Part shown: positions 54,135 to 60,592 of the stretch, in pieces
Layout of the letters: each line of letters opens with the position of its first letter
Numbering within the stretch: the stretch's first letter is position 1
Assembly: GCA_945952105.1 (NCBI GenBank)
Contig: CAMFGZ010000006.1
Location: 124,001-188,000 of the forward strand
Length of the DNA stretch: 64,000 bases
Direction: 5' to 3'
DNA from: an uncultured Rhodospirillaceae bacterium
Lineage (GTDB): Bacteria; Pseudomonadota; Alphaproteobacteria; Reyranellales; Reyranellaceae
Translations under genes and position numbers: made by a program
The notes under the pieces: generated by a model
Told to the model about the DNA's origin: nothing
Databases searched by the model: none
What the model saw: only the letters and a program-made list of their open reading frames with translations

Positions 54135-55477
54135 CAGGACACCTTTGCGAGGGGCGCGGGTTCGACCGCGACCGCATAGGCCGCGACGTCCCCGACGATG
54201 ATGAGGCTGGGTCCGCCGCCCCGGACATGGGCGGCCGCGAGCCGCGCCAGGTCGGCGAGCCGGCCGGTGGAAACGATCTGATCGGCGCGCGTGCCGTTCT
54301 CGATGACGGCAACGGGAGTGGCCGGGTCGGCGCCGGCCTCAAGCAGACGATCCCGCACCGATGGCGCTTCCGTCGCGCCCATGTAGATCGCCAGCGTGTG
54401 GCCGTGTGCAGCGAGTGCCGGCCACGCGACGGGCCGGCTGCCGACGGCGCTGTGCCCGCTGACGAAGGTCACCGCGGAGGCATGATGACGATGGGTTAGC
54501 GGAATGCCGGTAGATGCTGCGCATCCCAGCGCCGCGGTGATGCCGGGCACGATCGTGTAGGCGAGGCCCGCGGCCCGCAGGGCGTCTACTTCCTCGCCGC
54601 CTCGGCCGAACACGAACGGGTCGCCTGCCTTCAGGCGCACCACCGTCTGGCCGGCACGCACCCGGCGCACGAGTTCGACATCGATATCGGGCTGAGACCA
54701 GCTTGGGCGCCCCTTGCGCTTGCCGACGGAAACGATCTCGGCATCGCGGCGCGCCCGGCCGAGCACGGCCGGCGGCACGAGATCATCGTGCAGGATGGCG
54801 TCGGCCTCTTGGAGGAGCTGCGCGGCCTTGAGTGTCAGAAGATCGGGGTCTCCGGGACCGGCGCCCACGATGTGGGCGATACCGGCGGAGGCGGTCTGAC
54901 GGCGCGCTGCATCCAGTTCGCCGAGGATGATGCGACGCGCGCCGGCCTCGTCGCCCGCGAGTGCCAATCGCGATGCCGGTCCCTCGACCAGACGGCGGAA
55001 GAAGGCCCGGCGGCGGGCGGGATCGCCAATCAGCGCATTCACCTGCGCCCGGAAAGTCGTGGCGAGACGCGCGAGCGAGCCGATCCGCTCCGGCAGCACC
55101 GCCTCGATGCGGCTACGCAACACACTGGCCAGCGTCGGCGATGCGCCACCGGTGGATATTGCGACCACCACGCCATCACGGTCGACGATGGCCGGCATGA
55201 TGAAGTCGCACAGCGCCGGCCGGTCGACCACGTTTACCGGCACCCCGGCCGCCTTGGCCAGATGCCGGGCGGCAGCGTCCGTTGTCTCGTCGGTCGTGGC
55301 GACGAAGGCGGCGACCGCTCCTTCCAAATCTTCAGGCGTGACCGAGCCGGCCGCGAACTGCCGCACATTGGCACCTGCCGACAGCGCCAGCCGGACGCGC
55401 AGGTCCGCCTTCGGCCCCTCGCCGATCACGACGACCTTGCGGCCGGCCAGATCGAAGAAGAGCGGCAGGTGTTTCAC
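54134..55477 (-). CDS. cysG: Siroheme synthase
   Basis: Makes siroheme from uroporphyrinogen III. 447 residues in the CysG fusion: N-terminal precorrin-2 dehydrogenase/ferrochelatase (FFDLAGRKVVVIGEG, VNVVDRPALCDF) and C-terminal uroporphyrinogen III methyltransferase (GAGPGDPDLLTLKAAQLL, VRLKAGDPFVFGRGGEE, AYTIVPGITAALG, GHSAVG). Start is a GTG that overlaps the upstream small gene (GTGA). Supplies the cofactor for cysI two genes downstream. Confidence 0.96.
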   Translation of the reverse strand: MKHLPLFFDLAGRKVVVIGEGPKADLRVRLALSAGANVRQFAAGSVTPEDLEGAVAAFVATTDETTDAAARHLAKAAGVPVNVVDRPALCDFIMPAIVDRDGVVVAISTGGASPTLASVLRSRIEAVLPERIGSLARLATTFRAQVNALIGDPARRRAFFRRLVEGPASRLALAGDEAGARRIILGELDAARRQTASAGIAHIVGAGPGDPDLLTLKAAQLLQEADAILHDDLVPPAVLGRARRDAEIVSVGKRKGRPSWSQPDIDVELVRRVRAGQTVVRLKAGDPFVFGRGGEEVDALRAAGLAYTIVPGITAALGCAASTGIPLTHRHHASAVTFVSGHSAVGSRPVAWPALAAHGHTLAIYMGATEAPSVRDRLLEAGADPATPVAVIENGTRADQIVSTGRLADLARLAAAHVRGGGPSLIIVGDVAAYAVAVEPAPLAKVS

Positions 55478-55581
55478 GACACGGCCACGCGCAGAGCGAC
55501 GTTGAGGGCAAGCATGCCCACCGCCTGGGAGATCGACAGGACCCAGAGGGATGTTTCGGATTTGGGAAGGAACTTTGACAT
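55474..55581 (-). CDS. Candidate 35-residue membrane peptide coupled to cysG
   Basis: MSKFLPKSETSLWVLSISQ followed by a hydrophobic stretch (AVGMLALNVALRVAVS). One probable membrane helix. Its TGA overlaps the cysG GTG by 4 bp, suggesting coupling. There is no convincing Shine-Dalgarno; AAAGG is about 12 bases away. A longer start at 55662 is possible. Could be a regulatory leader or a small subunit. Confidence 0.42.
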   Translation of the reverse strand: MSKFLPKSETSLWVLSISQAVGMLALNVALRVAVS

Positions 55582-55703
55582 GCTGTGAACCGCCTTTGAT
55601 CTGGCGATTCCTCGCATATCCGCCACGAAGTGAATTCCCGAAGGTTGTTGGGAGGGGAGCAATTCCTGCCGTTCAAGGGTGCCGAAAGGAAATTTTTATC
55701 GCC

Positions 55704-55731
55704 CTTGAAGCCGCCCCTTGCCTCCCCAAAT
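55704..55731 (+). promoter_or_regulatory. Sigma-32 (RpoH)-type promoter of hsp20
   Basis: CTTGAA at 55704-55709, 14 bp, then CCCCAAAT (55724-55731), close to the heat-shock consensus CTTGAA-N13-15-CCCCATnT. Predicted start about 55738, leader about 60 nt with a CCCCG/CGGGG hairpin (about 55743-55763). Confidence 0.7.
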
Positions 55732-55797
55732 CACCAGCGTTCCCCGCGCCCATCCGGGGCGGGGACGTCCAACATCGCTCAAGAGAGGATGATCAAG

Positions 55798-56250
55798 ATG
55801 CGTACTGTCGACTATTCCCCGTTCTATCGCGCCACCGTCGGTTTCGACCGAGTCTTCGACCTGCTCGACTCGGTGGCCAGCCAGTCCGGCGCCAACGGCT
55901 ACCCCCCGTACAACATCGAGAAGGCCGGCGATAACGCCTACCGGATCGTGATGGCGGTTGCGGGCTTCGCCGAAGCCGAGCTGAACGTGACCCAGAAGGA
56001 AAACGAGCTCCTGGTCACCGGCCAAGCCGCGCCGAACGAAGGCCAGGACGAGAAGCAGTATCTCTATCGTGGCATTGCCGGCCGCAACTTCGAGCGCCGC
56101 TTCCAGCTCGCCGACCATGTGAAGGTCACGGGTGCGAAGCTCGCCAACGGCCTGCTTACGATCGAGTTGCAGCGTGAGATTCCGGAGGAGAAGAAGCCCC
56201 GCGCGATCCCCGTCCAGGCCGGCAACGGCCAGGCCGCTCTCACCCACTAA
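55798..56250 (+). CDS. Hsp20 family small heat-shock protein
   Basis: ATP-independent holdase chaperone of the IbpA type. 150 residues: N-terminal SPFYRATVGFDRVFDLLDS, alpha-crystallin domain with YNIEKAGDNAYRIVMAVAGFAEAEL, RGIAGRNFERRFQLADHVKV and ANGLLTIELQREIPE. The ATG at 55798 gives the class A start. AGAGAGG lies about nine bases upstream. It has its own heat-shock promoter and an intrinsic terminator. Confidence 0.95.
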   Translation: MRTVDYSPFYRATVGFDRVFDLLDSVASQSGANGYPPYNIEKAGDNAYRIVMAVAGFAEAELNVTQKENELLVTGQAAPNEGQDEKQYLYRGIAGRNFERRFQLADHVKVTGAKLANGLLTIELQREIPEEKKPRAIPVQAGNGQAALTH

Positions 56251-56273
56251 GCAGGTAGCAGCCTGCTGTCTCG

Positions 56274-56309
56274 AAGGGGCGTCGCGGGAAACCGTGGCGC
56301 CCTTTCTTC
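56274..56309 (+). terminator. Terminator of hsp20
   Basis: AAGGGGCG pairs with CGCCCTTT with an inner CGG-GAAA-CCG arm, followed by CTTC. The T run is short, so efficiency is uncertain. Confidence 0.6.
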
Positions 56310-56506
56310 GTCTTCGGTTTGCTCGACGCAATTACCCCAGAAAGGCCGGCGCCTTCGGCGTATCGAAGATTGCGAAAAATCCCTGGCGGCATTCGGAATG
56401 GCCGTCTAGTCGGGCCTGTGAACCCATCAAGCAAGAGGTGTATCCCGGCCGCAGTGAGGGACCTTTGCCTCATATTCGATAGCCTCGCCGGTCGACGAGT
56501 GTCCCA
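56310..56506. other. Intergenic stretch without a gene
   Basis: With the terminators on each side this is the longest gene-free stretch in the window (56251-56571). I see no reading frame with family similarity. At about 56436-56475 the text reads like the short dispersed repeats (CCCGGCCGCAGTGAGGGA core) found between genes in several alphaproteobacteria, but there is no second copy here. Confidence 0.5.
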
Positions 56507-56541
56507 AGGAAAAGGGAGCCTTGCCGGCCGGCAAGACTCCC
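56507..56541 (-). terminator. Terminator of the fumarylacetoacetate-hydrolase-like operon
   Basis: On the minus strand GGGAG, then the perfect palindrome CTTGCCGG/CCGGCAAG, then CTCCC with TTTTCCTT after it. Placed 30 bp past the stop at 56572. Confidence 0.8.
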
Positions 56542-56571
56542 TCCTTTGTCGCTTCGGAAGCGGACGAGTGC

Positions 56572-57501
56572 TTACTTCGCGTACTTGCCGGTGAGCTGCG
56601 GCGTGTGCGGGCCCTCGCCGCCCTTCTCCTTGTGCTGCAGGCGCGTGGTGCGGGCCCAGGTGCGCTTCAGCTCGTCCTTCACGCTGAACTTCAGCGTGCC
56701 GATCTTCTCGACCGTCAGCTCGATCTTGTCCCCGTCCATGAACGAATGAAGGCCGCGATGATTGGTGCCGGTGGCGACGATGTCGCCGGGCTCCAGCGTA
56801 TGGATCGAGCTCACCCATTCGATGATGCGCGGGATGTGGTGCGCCATGTCGGATGTGTTGAACTTCTGCATGACCTCGCCGTTGTTGGTCAGCGTGATGT
56901 TCAGTTTCTGCGGATCGGCGATCTCGTCGGCTGTGACGATGCACGGACCGATCGGCGCGAAAGTGTCGCGCGACTTCATTTGGAAGAAGACATTGCCCGG
57001 CGGCGGCAGGCCGCGTGCCGAACCGTCGATGAAGCAGGTGTAACCGAAGATATGCTTGAAGGCATCGGCCTGCGTGGCACGCGTCGCGCGCTTGCCGATG
57101 ACCAGCGCCATCTCCGCCTCGCCCTCGAAGATCGTGGCCGGCGCGTCGGGCAGCACCATCGTGTCACCGTCGCCGATCACAGCGGTCGCGGCCTTGTGGA
57201 AGGCATTGATGGCGGGCTTCTCCGGAAGGGTGCCGTCTTCCATGTAATTCACCGCCATGCAGACGATGTTGCCGGGCTTCGGCACCGGCGGGCGTAGCTT
57301 CACGCCCGACACCGGCACGCCCTTGCCGGACACGGCGGCCTTTTCGACCTTGCCTTTGTATTCGTCCCATCGGGCGATCAGCCCGATGATGAGGTCCCGG
57401 GCTTCCAGATGCGGGATGTCCTTGACGGCGTCCGTCACGTCGACGACCTGGTCACCCTTGATGACGCCCAGCCGATAATCGTTGAAATAACAAAGCTTCA
57501 C
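56572..57501 (-). CDS. Fumarylacetoacetate hydrolase family protein (first copy)
   Basis: 309 residues: a short N-terminal domain (VKLCYFNDYRLGVIKGDQVVDVT) and the FAH catalytic fold with IVCMAVNYMEDG, the metal ligands in FEGEAEMALVIGK and IGPCIVTADEI, and LEPGDIVATGTNHRG. Such enzymes isomerise, decarboxylate or hydrolyse ring-cleavage products. The GTG at 57501 overlaps the stop of the carboxymuconolactone-decarboxylase-like gene (GTGA) and follows GGGAGAG. The substrate is not evident. A terminator follows. Confidence 0.9.
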   Translation of the reverse strand: MKLCYFNDYRLGVIKGDQVVDVTDAVKDIPHLEARDLIIGLIARWDEYKGKVEKAAVSGKGVPVSGVKLRPPVPKPGNIVCMAVNYMEDGTLPEKPAINAFHKAATAVIGDGDTMVLPDAPATIFEGEAEMALVIGKRATRATQADAFKHIFGYTCFIDGSARGLPPPGNVFFQMKSRDTFAPIGPCIVTADEIADPQKLNITLTNNGEVMQKFNTSDMAHHIPRIIEWVSSIHTLEPGDIVATGTNHRGLHSFMDGDKIELTVEKIGTLKFSVKDELKRTWARTTRLQHKEKGGEGPHTPQLTGKYAK

Positions 57502-57830
57502 TTCTTCTCTCCCTCTTCGAGCACTTTCCTGGCGACGTTGGCGGCTGACATGGCGGTCGGCCAGCCGGAGTAGAATGCGAGATGCGTGATGAGCTCGATC
57601 AGCTCGTCCTTGGTAACTCCATTGTTGATGGCACGGGTGAAGTGTCCTGTCTGCTGTTCGGTGCGGTTCATCGCGACCAGCGCTGCACACGTTATGAGAC
57701 TGCGGTCCCGCTTGGAGAGGCCAGGCCTTTGCCAGACGTCGCCGAAAAGCACATCGTCGGTGAGTTCGATCAGCTTGGGGGCGAAGGATCGTAGCCCGTC
57801 GCGCGGATTGGCGGCCGGCGGCTTGGACAT
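57498..57830 (-). CDS. Carboxymuconolactone decarboxylase family protein
   Basis: 110 residues, all helical, with SKRDRSLITCAALVAM, QTGHFTRAINNGVTKDELIELITHLAFYSGWPTA, the CMD/AhpD-like signature. Only one cysteine of the CxxC pair is in the core (TCAAL), so peroxidase activity of AhpD type is unlikely and a decarboxylase or unknown role more likely. AGGAGAG precedes the ATG. Coupled to the fumarylacetoacetate-hydrolase-like gene. Confidence 0.9.
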   Translation of the reverse strand: MSKPPAANPRDGLRSFAPKLIELTDDVLFGDVWQRPGLSKRDRSLITCAALVAMNRTEQQTGHFTRAINNGVTKDELIELITHLAFYSGWPTAMSAANVARKVLEEGEKK

Positions 57831-57869
57831 GGTTTCTCTCCTTTTCAGGGTCTGAGGGTCGCGGTAGCG

Positions 57870-57890
57870 TTCCTCCAAAGAGCGGAGGAA
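57870..57890 (+). promoter_or_regulatory. Hairpin that masks the ribosome binding site of the next gene
   Basis: TTCCTCC (57870-57876) is the perfect complement of the Shine-Dalgarno GGAGGAA (57884-57890), with a 7-base loop, three bases before the ATG at 57894. It could make translation temperature- or factor-dependent. Confidence 0.55.
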
Positions 57891-57893
57891 ACA

Positions 57894-58841
57894 ATGGCCG
57901 TAATCAAGGCTGCGGAATTTGCCTGGCCCCGCATGGAGGCGCCCGACCTCGACCAGATGGAAGAGTTCCTCACCCATTTCGGCCTGGTGCGTTCCGAGCG
58001 CACGGCCGACGCGCTCTACATGCGCGGCACCGACGATCACCATCACCTGCACGTCACGCACAAGGGCGGCACGAAGTTCATCGGCTTCGCCTATCACGCC
58101 GCCGACGAAGACGACCTGAAGCGGCTGGCGAAGCTGCCGGGTGCCTCGGGAATCGAGACGATCGACGAGCCGGGCGGCGGCAAGCGCGTGCGCCTCAGCG
58201 AGCCGAACGGCTACCAGATCGAAGTCGTCGCCGGGCAGAACCGGATCGAGCCGATCAAGGTCGCGCGCGACGAACAGAACACCGCCCGCGAACCGGGTCG
58301 CCGCGTCGGACGGGTTATGCGTCTCGGCAAGTCGCCCACATCGATCCAGCGCATCGGCCACGGCGTGCTGTCGTCGCCCAAGGTGACGGAGACCGTGGCC
58401 TGGTTTCGCGAAACGCTGGGCATGATCCGGTCCGACGACGTCTATGTCGGGAGCGCGGACAACATCATCGGCTCGTTCAACCGGCTCGATCGCGGCGATG
58501 CCTATGTCGATCACCACGTCTTCTTCTGCAATCACAATACAAGGGCCGGCCTGAACCACGTTTCCTACGAGGTTCAGGATATCGACTGCGTCTTCCAGGA
58601 CCACGAGTACATCAAGCGGCTGGGCAAGTACGACCATATGTGGGGCATCGGCCGCCACCTGCTCGGCAGCCAGGTCTACGACTACTGGTGCGACCCCTGG
58701 GGCCGGGTCCACGAACGCTGGGCAGATACCGACCGGCTGAACGCAGCCAATGGCGGCAACCTGCTCAGCGCCGAGGAAGGCTTCCAGTCGCAATGGGGCG
58801 ACCGGCCGCCGGACCGTTTCCTGGGTCACGCCAGCCCCTGA
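57894..58841 (+). CDS. Glyoxalase-fold (VOC) extradiol ring-cleavage dioxygenase
   Basis: 315 residues with two VOC repeats, as in type I extradiol dioxygenases. The catalytic iron ligands appear as His in RIGHGVLSS (about 154), His in GLNHVSYEVQD (about 224) and Glu in WGRVHERW (about 280). It should open a catechol ring next to a hydroxyl, using O2 and Fe(II). It is the only plus-strand gene in the region, placed between two minus-strand units, and its stop is 5 bp from the second fumarylacetoacetate-hydrolase-like gene. Substrate unknown. Confidence 0.87.
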   Translation: MAVIKAAEFAWPRMEAPDLDQMEEFLTHFGLVRSERTADALYMRGTDDHHHLHVTHKGGTKFIGFAYHAADEDDLKRLAKLPGASGIETIDEPGGGKRVRLSEPNGYQIEVVAGQNRIEPIKVARDEQNTAREPGRRVGRVMRLGKSPTSIQRIGHGVLSSPKVTETVAWFRETLGMIRSDDVYVGSADNIIGSFNRLDRGDAYVDHHVFFCNHNTRAGLNHVSYEVQDIDCVFQDHEYIKRLGKYDHMWGIGRHLLGSQVYDYWCDPWGRVHERWADTDRLNAANGGNLLSAEEGFQSQWGDRPPDRFLGHASP

Positions 58842-58846
58842 GGCCG

Positions 58847-59716
58847 TTACTTCGTTTTGAACTTGTCCGGCAGGCGCTCTTCGTTACCCAGCGCCACCTT
58901 GCGGACGCCCTCGCTGTCGGGGCTGGGCGGGAAGCCTTCCGAAGCGCGCGGCGCCGGCGTCTCCACGACCGTGTTCGACAGGCGACCGATGCCCGTCACC
59001 TCGATGTCGATCGTGTCACCGGCTTCGAGCGGACGTGAGTTGGCCGGCGTACCCGTCAGCAGGATGTCGCCCGGCAGGAAGGTGATGTGCCGCGCAAGGT
59101 CGGCGATCAGGTACCCGCAGTCGAAGATCTGCTCGCTGACCGCGCCCTCCTGAACCATCTTGCCGTTCTTGTAGCTGCGGAGCGTCGACTGGCGCACATC
59201 GACGCCCGAGACGAGCCCGGGGCCGATCGGGCAGAAGCCGTCCATGCCCTTCACCCGCAGCATCGACCCCGCATCGGTATCGCGGAAATCGTGGCAGCCG
59301 AAATCGTTGGCCGGCGCGAAGCCCGCGATGCAGTCCCAAGCCTCCTCGCGGCTCACGTTCTTCGTGACCTTCGAGAAGACGACGGCCATCTCGCCCTCGT
59401 AGTTCACGTACTTGTAGCCCTTGGGCTTAACCAGCTCGCCCTTGTGGGCGTTGAGCGCGGTCAACGGCTTCTGGAAATAGGTCGGCGTCTTTGGCGGTGT
59501 GTGCGTGTTGTTGAATTCGTAGTAGCGCGAAATGTAGTTCACGTGGACGCACAGGATCTTGGTCGGGTTGCACGGCGGCAGGTGGACCACGTCCTTCTCT
59601 TCCGCGGTGCGCCCGTCGGCAAAGACGATCTTGCCGTCCTTGAATTCCACCCAATAGGCGCTGCCGTCCTTCATGACGTGACGGATTTCCTTGCGCGGTC
59701 CCTCGAGTACGCTCAT
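58847..59716 (-). CDS. Fumarylacetoacetate hydrolase family protein (second copy)
   Basis: 289 residues. Metal-binding FAH core with ILCVHVNYISRYYEF, YEGEMAVVFSK, NDFGCHDFRD, MDGFCPIGPGLVSG and LPGDILLTGTPANSRPL. Similar to HpaG/HpcE types that isomerise or decarboxylate meta-cleavage products. It differs clearly from the first copy, so the two are not recent duplicates. Placed 14 bp after the LigB-type dioxygenase in the same operon, as expected if it acts on that product. Confidence 0.88.
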   Translation of the reverse strand: MSVLEGPRKEIRHVMKDGSAYWVEFKDGKIVFADGRTAEEKDVVHLPPCNPTKILCVHVNYISRYYEFNNTHTPPKTPTYFQKPLTALNAHKGELVKPKGYKYVNYEGEMAVVFSKVTKNVSREEAWDCIAGFAPANDFGCHDFRDTDAGSMLRVKGMDGFCPIGPGLVSGVDVRQSTLRSYKNGKMVQEGAVSEQIFDCGYLIADLARHITFLPGDILLTGTPANSRPLEAGDTIDIEVTGIGRLSNTVVETPAPRASEGFPPSPDSEGVRKVALGNEERLPDKFKTK

Positions 59717-59730
59717 CTCAACAACTCCCC

Positions 59731-60588
59731 CTACTGAAGATCGAACCAGACATGAACATTGCCGGTGCCGGCCGCGTTCTCGTATTCCGAGAGCTGCGTG
59801 CCGCGGGCGCGGCAATTTCTGCCGCCCAGCGCCCCCATCATCTGCGCGTAGTGCGCGCCGTGGCCCTCGTACCTGGCCGCTTCCAGCTCCGGAAACCGGT
59901 CGATCACCGTGTCGTGCCGTCCCTCCTTCCAGAGTTCCAGCACCTCCATGTCGAGCGCGCGGTTCCTGGGCTCCGAAACATTGTCCGGATGCCAGACCCG
60001 CGGATTGGGCGGCACATGATCAAGGTCGTAGAATTTGTGGCTCATCGCGCCCGAGGCCAGCAGCACCACCCTGGCATCCGAGCGCCGGATCGCCTCGCCC
60101 ACCACCTCGCCCATCTGGAGGAAGTGCTTCAGCTTCGCGGTCTGGCAGGTGCCGACGCTCAGCACCTTCTCTCCGCGGCCGAGATAGTGGATGACGTTGA
60201 TCGTCGGATAGTGCAGCGGCAGCGTCTCCTCGACGACGTTGCGCGCCGCGACCTTCTTCTCCTGCGCCACCTTCTCGACCTCGGCCGCCAGTGCCGGCGC
60301 GCCGGCATGGTCGTAGGGAAAGCGCGTCATCGAGAACGGCAGCTCGTCGGACGTGTAGCTCCCTTTGTAGTGGGCCGCGCCCGCCACGAGATGCAGCGAC
60401 GTGGTGAGCCAGTGCGTGTCGAACAGCACGAACGTGTCGGGCTTCACCGCGTCTATCTTTGCCCGCACGCGATCGAAGCCCTCGATCAGATCCGAGTCGC
60501 GACCATTACCCCGCTGGACCCGGATTTCCTTCGGCTGCACCAGGCCGGGATGGTGCGAAACGACGGCCGCGCCAACGATCTGGCCCAT
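59731..60588 (-). CDS. LigB-type (class III) extradiol dioxygenase catalytic subunit
   Basis: 285 residues. Active-site histidines in AAVVSHHPGLV and FDTHWLTTS, plus SGAMSHKFYDLDHVPPNPRVWH, characteristic of LigB/HpcB-type enzymes that use Fe(II) to open protocatechuate-like or homoprotocatechuate-like rings. No small (LigA) subunit is adjacent. The ATG at 60588 follows the hydroxylase large subunit by 4 bp. Confidence 0.9.
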   Translation of the reverse strand: MGQIVGAAVVSHHPGLVQPKEIRVQRGNGRDSDLIEGFDRVRAKIDAVKPDTFVLFDTHWLTTSLHLVAGAAHYKGSYTSDELPFSMTRFPYDHAGAPALAAEVEKVAQEKKVAARNVVEETLPLHYPTINVIHYLGRGEKVLSVGTCQTAKLKHFLQMGEVVGEAIRRSDARVVLLASGAMSHKFYDLDHVPPNPRVWHPDNVSEPRNRALDMEVLELWKEGRHDTVIDRFPELEAARYEGHGAHYAQMMGALGGRNCRARGTQLSEYENAAGTGNVHVWFDLQ

Positions 60589-60592
60589 GGAT

